A stretch of DNA of 64,000 nucleotides from Cohnella lupini. Its GTDB lineage: Bacteria > Bacillota > Bacilli > Paenibacillales > Paenibacillaceae. Numbering within the stretch: position 1 is the first letter of the stretch; each line of letters opens with the position of its first letter. Below are positions 34,712 to 43,056 of the stretch, piece by piece. Below the pieces are notes generated by a model. That model saw only the letters and a program-made list of their open reading frames with translations. It had not been told where the DNA came from and did not search any database. Made by a program: the position numbers and the translations under genes. Location of the stretch: the NCBI RefSeq assembly GCF_003386205.1, contig NZ_QRDY01000012.1:1-64000 (forward strand). The letters run 5' to 3'.

Positions 34712-35578
34712 ATGAACAGAACGCCCACGTACCGTGTCGCGTCCAATCCCGTCAGCTTTCAGGCGCGCGAGTTAACTGTTCTATTCGCGGGGGAAAGCCA
34801 AACAAGGCCCCAGCATCGCATAGGGCCTAAAGTGGTCGATTATTATTTGCTGCATCATGTCATTTCCGGAAGCGGAACCTTTCGCACGGGGGAATTCGAA
34901 GCGAAGCTTACCGCGGGAGACAGCTTTCTCATCCAGCCGGGGCAGCTCTTTCATTACCTGTCCGACGAAGAGGATCCCTGGAGGTACCGATGGGTCGCCT
35001 TCGCCGGCACCCAATCCGAATCGCTTCTTGCCGAAGCGGGACTGGGTACGGAGAGGCCTATCGTCCATTCGGGAGGAAACCGGAGTCCGGGAGACCGTTG
35101 CCGCTCGATCTTCGAAGCTTTCCGCGAGCGAGGCAGCTCCGCCTCCTTAACGGCCTCCGGTCATTTGCACCTGTTGTTCGCCAGCCTGCACGAGGCCGCT
35201 TCGGATGGGATCGCCTCCCCGATCCGGCCGGATTCCCATAGCGACGAGCTTGTCCGGCAAGCGGTCGGTTACTTGTCCACCCAATACGCCGAACCGATCA
35301 CTATCGAAGGAATGGCGGAAGCGCTCGGGTATAACCGTGCTTATCTGTCTCGTCTGTTCAAGCATCGCACGAGCCTATCCCCGGTCACCTTCCTTACGAA
35401 GCTGAGGGTGGACCACGGACGCCGGCTGCTTCGCGAGCGTCCGGAGTTAACGATAGAACAAATCGCCTCGTCCGTCGGCATTCAAGACTCGCTTTATTTC
35501 TCCAAGCAATTCCGCCGCTGGTACAACCAGTCGCCCACCGACTACCGGGTCGCCGTCGGGAGATCGTTGAAAGATTGA
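34712..35578 (+). CDS. AraC-family regulator, divergent from the gal operon
   Basis: A 288-residue regulator with a cupin sensor domain (about 20-150; YLLHHVISGSGTFRTGEF, GDSFLIQPGQLFHYL) and a C-terminal double helix-turn-helix (185-285; ITIEGMAEALGYNRAYLSRL, IASSVGIQDSLYFSKQFRRW). It faces away from galKET across 180 bases, so sugar-dependent activation of that operon is the natural guess. GCAGGAGG precedes the ATG. Confidence 0.9.
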   Translation: MNRTPTYRVASNPVSFQARELTVLFAGESQTRPQHRIGPKVVDYYLLHHVISGSGTFRTGEFEAKLTAGDSFLIQPGQLFHYLSDEEDPWRYRWVAFAGTQSESLLAEAGLGTERPIVHSGGNRSPGDRCRSIFEAFRERGSSASLTASGHLHLLFASLHEAASDGIASPIRPDSHSDELVRQAVGYLSTQYAEPITIEGMAEALGYNRAYLSRLFKHRTSLSPVTFLTKLRVDHGRRLLRERPELTIEQIASSVGIQDSLYFSKQFRRWYNQSPTDYRVAVGRSLKD

Positions 35579-35580
35579 CG

Positions 35581-36600
35581 TTACAGCTTGAAAACCGGAT
35601 CCCAACGCCCCGCGATTTCATTGGCGTCGTTGAGAAATTCCGTCGGAAACGTCTTCTCGAGAAGCCGTTCCGTTTCTTCGGAAATGCCTCCGATCTGCTT
35701 CAATATCTCTTTGACGATATGCGGCCATGCGATCTCGGTTCCGTCCGTTACCGCGATGGATACCCCTAACCGCTCCTTCTTCAATCCGAAAGCGAATACG
35801 CCGTGAGCTCCGCTCTTGGCGACGATGTTGGGATCGGACAGCAAGAGGCTAGCCAGGCGATTGCGTCCCTCTACCAAGAGCGGGTTTGCGTTCATCGCTT
35901 CGGCTACCCGCCGTGCAGCCGCGCCGGCTTCGGCGTCCTCTGCCAATTCCGGACTCGCCAGTCTCCCGTAAATGAAGGCTAATCGCCACAAAGGCATCGC
36001 GGCTACCGGGAATCCGCAACCGTCTCTCCCGATCGTGACCTGCTCTCCTTCCGCGTTCGCCCAAAGCTTAATCCTCCGAACGATCTCTTGCTGCGCAGGG
36101 TGATCCGGTTGAATATATCCCTCTAGCGGCCACCCCTTCAGCTTGCTCCACGCCAGTACGCCCAGATGCTTGCCCGCGCAAGTGTGGTATAACTTCCTTG
36201 GCTTGCCGCCCGATGTTACGTACTCGTCTCTCGATTGACGTCCAACTGGCAGCGTCGGTTGAATCGCCAGCGATTGCTCGCCGATTCCGGTCAATCTCAG
36301 GATTTCTTCCAAAGCGGCGATCTGCTCCCTGCTCCCTCTGTGAGAGGCTGCCAGCAAAGCCAAATGCCGAGCTTCGTAACCGTAAGCTTCCGCTGCGCCG
36401 TCGAGCAGCGACGCGATCGCTTGAATGGGCTTAGCAGTCGATCGTACGTAAGCGGGTTCCATGGCATCTCCGCACGAATGCATGATCTCTCCGTCTAGGG
36501 ATGAAACGACGCTTATCCGTCCTCGGTGTACGTTTTCCGTTCGTCCGCCTCTGTTCATAACGACTAAAGGTATATCTGCAGGTAAATTCGTGAATGTCAT
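35581..36600 (-). CDS. Asparaginase (Asparaginase_II / Rhizobium-type family)
   Basis: A 339-residue protein of the Rhizobium etli-type L-asparaginase family, a beta-lactamase-like fold unrelated to E. coli asparaginases. The family's active-site elements are visible: RSTAKP (Ser and Lys), HTCAGKHLG (Cys and Lys) and GRDGCGFPV (Cys). It would hydrolyse asparagine to aspartate in the cytosol. The gene is convergent with the AraC gene, with only two bases between the stops. Confidence 0.88.
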   Translation of the reverse strand: MTFTNLPADIPLVVMNRGGRTENVHRGRISVVSSLDGEIMHSCGDAMEPAYVRSTAKPIQAIASLLDGAAEAYGYEARHLALLAASHRGSREQIAALEEILRLTGIGEQSLAIQPTLPVGRQSRDEYVTSGGKPRKLYHTCAGKHLGVLAWSKLKGWPLEGYIQPDHPAQQEIVRRIKLWANAEGEQVTIGRDGCGFPVAAMPLWRLAFIYGRLASPELAEDAEAGAAARRVAEAMNANPLLVEGRNRLASLLLSDPNIVAKSGAHGVFAFGLKKERLGVSIAVTDGTEIAWPHIVKEILKQIGGISEETERLLEKTFPTEFLNDANEIAGRWDPVFKL

Positions 36601-36682
36601 ATCGTTGCGACTCCTTCGTTCTTATCGTGTAAATAATTATAATTTTGAAATCCACTCATTGGCTGCGGTTGCCCCGACAGCC

Positions 36683-36711
36683 GCAAAAATCCAGACGTCG
36701 CCGTCTGGATT
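36683..36711 (-). terminator. Terminator behind the glycosyltransferase operon
   Basis: AATCCAGACG and CGTCTGGATT form a perfect ten-base stem with a four-base loop (36688-36711). On the minus strand it is followed by TTTTTG. It lies 40 bases after the GT2 stop. Confidence 0.85.
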
Positions 36712-36750
36712 ATCGCCTAATACGAACACAGCCTTCTGACTTCATGCCTA

Positions 36751-37758
36751 TTATATCAGAGTACCTACGCCAATCTTCTCCGCATCCCGATGTCCCGGTA
36801 ACCGGGAAGCTTCCGCTTCTTCCGAGAAATTGATCGCTTCGGCGACCAGATACAACGGCCGTCCTTTCGCCTCTTCGTACGTCCGTCCGATATATTCCCC
36901 CAATACGCCTAGCAACGACAAAGTAATGCCGTGGAAAAGCAGGCTGATCGCGATCAACGAAGTCCAGCCTTGGGTTGTCGATTCGGTGAAGAAATGCTGA
37001 TACAGAACGACGAATAAGTAAACGAATCCTACAGCCGACAAAACGAATCCGAGCACGCTGGCGATTTTGAGCGGCTTCGTCGAGAAGGAGGTCATCGCAT
37101 CAAGCGATAACCGGATCATTTTGCGAAGCGGATACTTCGTCTCTCCCGCGAACCGCTCTTCCCTCACGTAATCCACCGACGTTTGCTTAAACCCCGCCCA
37201 ACTGACCATGCCCCGAATGAAGCGGCTGCGTTCCCTCATAGAAGTGAGCGCGTCGCATACCTTTCGGTCCATCAAGCGGAAATCTCCGGTATCCACCGGA
37301 ATGTTAACGGACGTCATCGACCTTAACAGCCGATAGAACATCGAAGCCGTCAGCTTCTTGAACCACGACTCGCCTTTGCGTTCGATTCTCTTGCCGTATA
37401 CGACGTCATAGCCCTCTCTCCAGCGAGCGACCATATCGGCGATGAGCTCGGGAGGATCCTGTAAATCCGCGTCGATCAGCACTACGGTTCTGCCGCCCGA
37501 ATGATCCATCCCCGCGGTTACCGCGATCTGATGGCCGAAATTGCGAGAAAACTCGACGAGCTTAACGGAACGGTCAGCGGCGCACAGCCTCCGCACGATA
37601 TCCGCGGTTCTGTCCCGGCTGCCGTCGTTGACGAATACGATCTCGTACGTTTCCCCCAACTGATCCAACACCGCCTTCAAGCGGCGATAGGTCACTTCGA
37701 TAACCTCTTCCTCGTTGTACATCGGAACGACCACCGATAGAAAACACGACTTCTGCAC
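36751..37758 (-). CDS. Polyprenyl-phosphate glycosyltransferase (GT2, GtrB/DPM1-like)
   Basis: A 335-residue membrane glycosyltransferase that loads a sugar, likely mannose or glucose, onto a polyprenyl phosphate on the cytosolic face. The GT2 domain (5-230) has VVVPMYNEEE, VNDGSRDRTADI and the metal-binding VLIDADLQDPPE. Two C-terminal helices (about 235-255 and 270-295) complete the GtrB-like form. It starts at GTG with AGGAGG seven bases upstream. It follows the PMT gene by 17 bases and probably makes that enzyme's lipid-linked donor. Confidence 0.9.
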   Translation of the reverse strand: MQKSCFLSVVVPMYNEEEVIEVTYRRLKAVLDQLGETYEIVFVNDGSRDRTADIVRRLCAADRSVKLVEFSRNFGHQIAVTAGMDHSGGRTVVLIDADLQDPPELIADMVARWREGYDVVYGKRIERKGESWFKKLTASMFYRLLRSMTSVNIPVDTGDFRLMDRKVCDALTSMRERSRFIRGMVSWAGFKQTSVDYVREERFAGETKYPLRKMIRLSLDAMTSFSTKPLKIASVLGFVLSAVGFVYLFVVLYQHFFTESTTQGWTSLIAISLLFHGITLSLLGVLGEYIGRTYEEAKGRPLYLVAEAINFSEEAEASRLPGHRDAEKIGVGTLI

Positions 37759-37775
37759 GAATAAACCTCCTTTCT

Positions 37776-39602
37776 TTAGAAGCCCCAGCTAGGCAACCAA
37801 CGGATCGCAACGTTCATCCATACCCGACTGATGGTCATCCCCGTATAGATCGGATAAAACCAGATGAACAGTCCCGCGGCTACCGCTACGAACGCGTACG
37901 TTATCCTGCGGTTATAGTAACCGCGTTCTTCGAACCAGCGGAGCATCCACACGATGGACAGAATGAGCAGCGGTACCATCGGAAAATAATGATATAAGAA
38001 CGTTATGCTCCGCGGAGCTACCATCCACGGTACGTAGAAGGACAAATAAGCGACGGCTAAAGTCAGAACGATTCGATCCCGTCTCCGCCATCCGAGCCAC
38101 CAGGACGCCAACAAGGCGAGCAATCCCCCCCACCAGATCAGGGGATTCCCGATTGCGGCGATGCTCTGGGCGTCGCCCTTCTCCAAGTCTTTGCCGCCGT
38201 AATACCAGACCGGCCGTTTCATTATCGGCCATGTATACCATTTCGAAGCGTAAGGATGTTTTTCCTTCACGCCCTTATGGTAATGGTACATATTTTTCTG
38301 ATACTGCCACAGGTCTTTGTAGCTGTCGTCCGTTTTAGTCGCTTTAAGATAAGGCACGTAAGATGCGGTGTATACGCCTACCGGTACGGCCACGAACAGG
38401 ATTACGCATGCCATTAACGTTAGTATGGTACGCCGGACATAATCGAAGTCACCGCTCCAACGTCCTTCTCTCCAGCGGCGCGCAAGCGCGAAGGCAAGCA
38501 GGATCGCGAGTCCGGCTCCCCCGTACAAATAATTCCATTTGACGGCGGCCGCGCAACCGAAGAAAAAGCCGCTGAGAGCCAAATAGCCGAAGCTTCGCCG
38601 GAACCCTCCGTTGCGCCATGCCGTCTCGCCGTACCGATACATCGCGTAAAACATAAGAATCGTGAAGGTCACGCCGATTATGTCTACGTTTGATGAACGC
38701 GAATGTACGAGATGGAAGCCTTCGAGAACGAGCAGCAGCGCGGCCAAGAATGCATACCTCGTCCGCTGGAACATGCCTTTGGCCGCGGCATAGAAGATCG
38801 GTACCATCAACGTACCGAATACCGCCGCCATGAAGCGCCAACCGTACGGAGTCATATCGAACATTTTCACGCCGATGGCAAGAATCACTTTGCCTAGCGG
38901 AGGATGCGTATTCTCGTAAGGCTCCATCAACTCGACGAATTCATAAGCGGTGCGTCCATGATAGATCTCGTCGAAATACATGCCGTTGCGGTAATCCGGT
39001 CGGTATGGCGCGAGATCTTGCTCGTCGAACACTTCATAGCCGCTTCCTTCGGACGTCGGGGAATTGTCTTCTTCCCCCTCGATCTTCACGACCGGAATAG
39101 CTCTAGTTACCCCATTAGTGAAAAATCCCGCCTCGTACAACCGATAACCGGTCCGTACCGTCGTAAATTTCATATACCGAGCTTCTACTTTTTTCTCGTC
39201 CAGCTTCCAAGTAAACACCCGGTTCGTCTTGTGCTCGACCTCTAGATAGGTTTCCCACGTTTGACCATCCTTCGACCATTCGATCTTGGTGTCCCCTTTG
39301 GCTCCGGGACCTTCGTACAGGTTTATCCGGTCGACGGTCCTTAGCTGCCCGAAGTCGACGGTGAAGTGATCCCCCGCCTTATCCGGCTTCCAGAAAGTTT
39401 GCGGAGCCGAACGGTTTCCCAAGTCGGTGAAAGACATCAACGCCGAGATTAAAGTTAGGAGAAGTACTAATACGATATCGATCGGTCTCCACCGGCGATC
39501 CTCCCGGTTACGATCGGAGCTCGTTCCCCATTGCACCGGGCCAGATCCGGCAGTCTGTCTCAAATCCATGTCCGTCCTCGCTTTCGCCTTGTTGTCCGCC
39601 AT
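37776..39602 (-). CDS. PMT-family protein O-mannosyltransferase with inserted discoidin-like domain
   Basis: A 608-residue multi-pass GT39-type enzyme that moves a sugar from a polyprenyl-phosphate carrier to outer targets. Helix 1 (41-59) is followed by an extracytoplasmic stretch of about 150 residues. Residues 65-162 look like a discoidin/F5-8C-type galactose-binding-like domain (FTVDFGQLRTVDRINLYEGP; IEWSKDGQTWETYL). Then comes the catalytic DE motif (Asp211-Glu212 in MYFDEIYHGRTAYE) and THPPLGK, with about nine further helices. Members without the insertion go straight from helix 1 to the DE loop. GACAGG precedes the ATG. Confidence 0.87.
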   Translation of the reverse strand: MADNKAKARTDMDLRQTAGSGPVQWGTSSDRNREDRRWRPIDIVLVLLLTLISALMSFTDLGNRSAPQTFWKPDKAGDHFTVDFGQLRTVDRINLYEGPGAKGDTKIEWSKDGQTWETYLEVEHKTNRVFTWKLDEKKVEARYMKFTTVRTGYRLYEAGFFTNGVTRAIPVVKIEGEEDNSPTSEGSGYEVFDEQDLAPYRPDYRNGMYFDEIYHGRTAYEFVELMEPYENTHPPLGKVILAIGVKMFDMTPYGWRFMAAVFGTLMVPIFYAAAKGMFQRTRYAFLAALLLVLEGFHLVHSRSSNVDIIGVTFTILMFYAMYRYGETAWRNGGFRRSFGYLALSGFFFGCAAAVKWNYLYGGAGLAILLAFALARRWREGRWSGDFDYVRRTILTLMACVILFVAVPVGVYTASYVPYLKATKTDDSYKDLWQYQKNMYHYHKGVKEKHPYASKWYTWPIMKRPVWYYGGKDLEKGDAQSIAAIGNPLIWWGGLLALLASWWLGWRRRDRIVLTLAVAYLSFYVPWMVAPRSITFLYHYFPMVPLLILSIVWMLRWFEERGYYNRRITYAFVAVAAGLFIWFYPIYTGMTISRVWMNVAIRWLPSWGF

Positions 39603-39652
39603 TTTTTCCTGTCCCTATTGTAGTCGAAAGCGCTGCCCTCTGGAAAGGGTGC

Positions 39653-39677
39653 GTTTCATTTTGCCCCATACGGGTAA
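39653..39677 (+). promoter_or_regulatory. SigB-type promoter of the ytxH-like gene
   Basis: GTTTCA (39653-39658), 13 bases, then GGGTAA (39672-39677): close to the SigB consensus GTTTAA-N12-14-GGGTAT, 44 bases before the start codon. Confidence 0.7.
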
Positions 39678-39720
39678 TTCAGATCATGGACGTATCGAAC
39701 CTATATAGGAGGAATGACAA

Positions 39721-40053
39721 ATGGCTGAATCACGCGGAACATTAAAAGGTGCACTAATCGGTGGGGTCATCGGCGCTACGGCGGCCCTTCTTCTCGCTCC
39801 TAAATCGGGACGCGAATTACGCGGCGACATTCGCGACCGTTACGCTACCGTACAAGATCGCACCAAACAAATGGTAGCGGACGCTGGCAACAAAACCCAG
39901 GAGATCGCCAAGCAGGTGAGCCAACACGCTTCGGGTATCATGGATAAGACGCGTTCGGCCCTATCCACCGCCAAGGACGAGGTACAGTCTTGGAAAGACG
40001 AGAACAAGGCGGAGGCCAAGGACGAACCGAAGCAAGAGCAAAAATTCAACTAA
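39721..40053 (+). CDS. YtxH-domain general stress protein
   Basis: A 110-residue protein with the YtxH glycine-zipper segment (TLKGALIGGVIGATAALLLA, LAPKSGRELRGDI) and a long charged amphipathic helix to the C terminus. Such proteins are membrane-associated stress proteins, SigB-dependent in Bacillus. A SigB-type promoter precedes it here. ATAGGAGG lies before the ATG. The gene at 40152 probably shares its transcript. Confidence 0.87.
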   Translation: MAESRGTLKGALIGGVIGATAALLLAPKSGRELRGDIRDRYATVQDRTKQMVADAGNKTQEIAKQVSQHASGIMDKTRSALSTAKDEVQSWKDENKAEAKDEPKQEQKFN

Positions 40054-40151
40054 CTATCCATTCCTCTTTCCAGCAAGCGACAACGATGAGCCGCCGCCGG
40101 CGAACGATAGCCGGTGGTTGGCTTATGTTGATTATGAAAGGAGAATGCAGA

Positions 40152-40646
40152 ATGAAATCCAAACAATTGATGATCATTGCCGGCCCCGCCTTGAAGATTA
40201 AGGAATCCTTATCCCAAGCGGGGTTCGTTCGCGACTTCGTCCACCAATCCACCTACCGGACGGAGCTGGATTCATCCGATGGAGTTTATGTTTTCCAAAT
40301 TCCGTACGAAGAATCGGACGGATCAATGACTTTATTCGGAGAGACCTCGTTCTTCGAAGGGGTATCCGACAGCGAAGTGCCGGAGGAAGTCCAAGCGGCC
40401 GCCCTGGACCGGTGGTATGCGCTGAAAACCCGGGTAGGGAACGCCGACCCGCAAATCTATTCTCCCGATCGCGGGGATCGCAGGCCCTCGTCGCCCATCC
40501 CTTCCAGGTCGGTCGAAACCGCCAAGAACGGTTCGATGGTTCAGGACTTCTCCGACATGAAGCGGTTAGGCCAAGACATGGACCGAATGAAAACCGAGCA
40601 ACAGCTCAACGACGAAGGGCTTGTGAACGATCCGATTCAATATTAG
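40152..40646 (+). CDS. Hypothetical protein cotranscribed with the ytxH-like gene
   Basis: A 164-residue soluble protein. Residues 1-100 appear folded (MKSKQLMIIAGPALKIKESL; TYRTELDSSDGVYVFQIPYE), the rest is polar and probably disordered with an RRPSSPIPSR stretch and a Met/Asp/Lys-rich end. ATG 40152 has AGGAG eight bases upstream; a longer in-frame form from 39990 overlaps ytxH and lacks a site. No family recognised; placement behind a SigB-type promoter suggests a stress role. Confidence 0.7.
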   Translation: MKSKQLMIIAGPALKIKESLSQAGFVRDFVHQSTYRTELDSSDGVYVFQIPYEESDGSMTLFGETSFFEGVSDSEVPEEVQAAALDRWYALKTRVGNADPQIYSPDRGDRRPSSPIPSRSVETAKNGSMVQDFSDMKRLGQDMDRMKTEQQLNDEGLVNDPIQY

Positions 40647-40700
40647 TGTTCTTATCGCCGTGTCGTTAATCGCTGACCGACTAGTAACTTGCCGTATGGA

Positions 40701-40735
40701 AACCCCAATCCTTCATCTAGGATTGGGGTTTTTTT
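40701..40735 (+). terminator. Terminator of the ytxH-like operon
   Basis: AACCCCAATCC (40701-40711) pairs with GGATTGGGGTT (40720-40730), followed by a T run. Confidence 0.92.
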
Positions 40736-40752
40736 CTTCGTAATGAGGCATC

Positions 40753-40786
40753 AAAAAGCCGGTGCCCGACCGCTCGGACACCGGCT
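40753..40786 (-). terminator. Terminator of the gene at 40814
   Basis: On the minus strand AGCCGGTG and CACCGGCT pair around a 14-base loop, followed by five T residues. Confidence 0.75.
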
Positions 40787-40813
40787 AAACGTTCTTATCG
40801 TCTTGTCTTCAAA

Positions 40814-41149
40814 TCAGGCTTCGTGCAGCAAGGCGTTCTTGTCGAGCATGTCTCTCATGTCTTCCACGCTTATATCCTTGTCTAGAAGCTCCGGCACGGG
40901 GATCGACTGCATTCCGTCCTTCTGAAAGTTCGAGCTCTCCAAGTGATAACCGTATTCCTTGATTAACGTATACACCTTGCAGAACTTTTCGGCCGCATCG
41001 ACTGCTCTACCCAACGAAACGTATTCGGCAAGCTTGTTTCCGAAGCTGAGCGGATTTACCCGGGAACCGATCGTGAGATGGAACCCGTCTTCCTTCTCCA
41101 ATACGAAAATGTCGCTTTCCGAGCATGGGATCCGATATTTGACCGTCAT
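40814..41149 (-). CDS. Hypothetical 111-residue protein next to sigB
   Basis: A soluble alpha/beta protein with no recognised family. It begins MTVKYRIPCSESDIFVLEKE, a beta-rich part, followed by helices (GRAVDAAEKFCKVYTLIKEY) and an acidic tail (VEDMRDMLDK). ATG 41149 is chosen for AAGGAG nine bases upstream; an in-frame ATG at 41203 has no site. It follows sigB by 90 bases on the same strand and may be in the same transcript. Confidence 0.7.
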   Translation of the reverse strand: MTVKYRIPCSESDIFVLEKEDGFHLTIGSRVNPLSFGNKLAEYVSLGRAVDAAEKFCKVYTLIKEYGYHLESSNFQKDGMQSIPVPELLDKDISVEDMRDMLDKNALLHEA

Positions 41150-41239
41150 GATCTCCAACTCCTTTGCGGATATATACAACGTCCGGTAAGAGTTATTACA
41201 CACACTGGGTAGGGATGAAACGGTCGAAGCGGCCTATTT

Positions 41240-42010
41240 TCAAATCTCCTCGGCATCCTGGATGAAGCCCTTCAGCTTATCGATCGCGCGCTTCTGAATG
41301 CGGGATATGCTCATCTGCGACACGCCGAGCTCGTCGGCGATCGAACGTTGCGACAGCCCGCTCTCGAAAACCAGCATCAGCACTTGGCGCTCTTCCGGCT
41401 TCAACTGCTCCATCGCTTCTTGCAGGTCCAGCTTTCTTTCCAATACCGCGAAATCGTCGGCCGGCGAACCGATCAATTCGCCAAGAACGGCCGTATTATC
41501 GTCATCGGAGATCGGCGTGTCTAACGAGACGTAGTGGTATAGGTCGCGACCGGCCAGTATTTCGAGCGTCTCTTCCGTCTCTAATCCTAGATACGCGGCG
41601 ATTTCATCGATATTCGGAGACCGCTCCAGCTTGCTCATCAGTTCGTCGATAGCCTGCTGGACTACAAGTCCCTTTTCCTTGATTCTCCGGGGAACTTGAA
41701 TGTACCACGACTTATCCCTTAGATAGTTCTTCATGTGCCCGATAATGCTCTTCATCGCATAAGGCTCGAAAGGCATTCCGAGCGTCGGATCGAACTGCTT
41801 GAGCAACCGGAAAAGGGACATCTGACCCACTTGGAATAAATCGTCGTACAGATCCGGACGGTTACGCGACATCTTGTTGGCGGCCATCTTCACCATCGGC
41901 TCGTAATTCCGAATGAGCTGGTCCGCTAATTCGTTGCTTAGTGATTTCTGATATTCAAGCAATATCGCAATCGCGTCGTCGGGCAAACGCGCGGAGTGGG
42001 ATACGCTCAT
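41240..42010 (-). CDS. sigB: General stress RNA polymerase sigma factor SigB
   Basis: A 256-residue sigma-70 group 3 factor. Region 2 (YDDLFQVGQMSLFRLLKQFD; YAMKSIIGHMKNYLRDKSWY, IQVPRR), region 3 (SPNIDEIAAYLGLETEE) and region 4 with helix-turn-helix (GLSQRSIADELGVSQMSISR) are all present. SigB is preferred over SigF/SigG because it follows rsbV and rsbW without spoIIA genes, and SigB-type promoters lie nearby. The start overlaps the rsbW stop by four bases. Confidence 0.92.
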   Translation of the reverse strand: MSVSHSARLPDDAIAILLEYQKSLSNELADQLIRNYEPMVKMAANKMSRNRPDLYDDLFQVGQMSLFRLLKQFDPTLGMPFEPYAMKSIIGHMKNYLRDKSWYIQVPRRIKEKGLVVQQAIDELMSKLERSPNIDEIAAYLGLETEETLEILAGRDLYHYVSLDTPISDDDNTAVLGELIGSPADDFAVLERKLDLQEAMEQLKPEERQVLMLVFESGLSQRSIADELGVSQMSISRIQKRAIDKLKGFIQDAEEI

Positions 42011-42447
42011 GCCGTCTCTTCGGATTTCATCCGTTTCTTCGTTAATACGACCTTCGTTCCGCCCTCATGTTGGACTTCCACCCGGTCCATAAGCGCCTGC
42101 ATCAAGTATAGACCTAATCCGCCCGACTGGATCTCTTCAATGGACTTCCCGTGCAGCGAAGGCGATTCCTTGTTGTCCGCCAGCGTAAAGCTTCGGCCGA
42201 AATCCCGAACCGTAATGGACAGCTCGTCGGCTTCGGACAAAAACTGAACTTCGATTTTGCCGTCTTCCCCGCCGTAAGCATGAAGCACCGCATTATTGCA
42301 AGCCTCGGAAACCGCCACCTTCATATCCTCGATATCCTCGAACGAAAACTTCATTTTGCTTGCTATTCCATACAATGCAAGACGAACCAGATCCACGTAT
42401 TCCGGTAATGCGGGCACGGTTAGCGATACGTTTCTTTCTTTTGTCAT
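42007..42447 (-). CDS. rsbW: Anti-sigma-B factor and serine kinase RsbW
   Basis: A 146-residue GHKL-type ATPase that binds SigB and phosphorylates RsbV. ATP-lid motifs are present: N box SEACNNAVLHAYG (near residue 50), G1 VRDFGRSF and G2 GGLGLYLMQALMD. Length is normal for RsbW/SpoIIAB. The start has GGAGAG before the ATG. Between rsbV and sigB, with four-base overlap to sigB that keeps their amounts balanced. Confidence 0.93.
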   Translation of the reverse strand: MTKERNVSLTVPALPEYVDLVRLALYGIASKMKFSFEDIEDMKVAVSEACNNAVLHAYGGEDGKIEVQFLSEADELSITVRDFGRSFTLADNKESPSLHGKSIEEIQSGGLGLYLMQALMDRVEVQHEGGTKVVLTKKRMKSEETA

Positions 42448-42479
42448 GGGAGTCTCTCCTCATTCCTCTCTACGTGTAA

Positions 42480-42800
42480 TTATTCCGCCTTAGCCAGAAA
42501 AGGGGTGATCCCCGTCATATCGAACAGCTTGCGTATATGGGTCGGAACGTGCTCTACGTCGAAAGGGGCGTTTCGCGCATGTCGCGCTTTAACGACGGAT
42601 ATGAGAATTCCGATACCCGTGCTATCGATGTACTTCAGATCCTGCAGGTTCAAGGTCAATCTGCGATCGGCCAACTCGATAAGCGGTTCCATCGCCGCCC
42701 GCATCTGCGTAGCGACCTCCAGATCGAACTCTCCTCCAACGAACACGATCGTTTGACCTTCCCGATTTTCCGTGCGGAGCGTAAATTTATTTGTAACCAT
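42480..42800 (-). CDS. rsbV: Anti-anti-sigma factor RsbV
   Basis: A 106-residue STAS-domain protein that frees SigB by binding RsbW when unphosphorylated. The phosphorylation-site segment LKYIDSTGIGILISV carries the serine expected as RsbW's target. ATG 42800 has GGGAG seven bases upstream; a TTG two codons earlier is unlikely. First gene of the operon, behind a SigB-type promoter, so the operon is likely autocatalytic. Confidence 0.92.
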   Translation of the reverse strand: MVTNKFTLRTENREGQTIVFVGGEFDLEVATQMRAAMEPLIELADRRLTLNLQDLKYIDSTGIGILISVVKARHARNAPFDVEHVPTHIRKLFDMTGITPFLAKAE

Positions 42801-42870
42801 GAACAATCTCCCTTCTTCCTATTCCATGGACGTTCTCTTGAGTCTGTTAGAAACTACTCTAATTTTGTTA

Positions 42871-42896
42871 TAACCCGTTTATCGGATCTTTGAAAC
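42871..42896 (-). promoter_or_regulatory. SigB-type promoter of rsbV-rsbW-sigB
   Basis: On the minus strand GTTTCA (42891-42896), 14 bases, GGGTTA (42871-42876), 71 bases before rsbV. It fits SigB autoregulation as known for sigB operons. Confidence 0.7.
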
Positions 42897-43056
42897 AGAA
42901 AAAGAGGAGGTCGACGAAAAGTTTCAAGGTTTAGGGGTCGTGGTAAGACCGTAATAACCCGATCCGACGAATAATTCCCGGAAATGGGTAAATCGTAATC
43001 ATTAGCGCTTTCAGCTCTTTGGAAGCTCTCATTTCCCAAGAAGAGGTGCCCCGCGC

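Noticed and set aside
42966-42991. SigB-type promoter for the FAD oxidoreductase based on GGGTAA at 42986-42991
   Set aside because: No GTTT-like -35 occurs 12-15 bases upstream.
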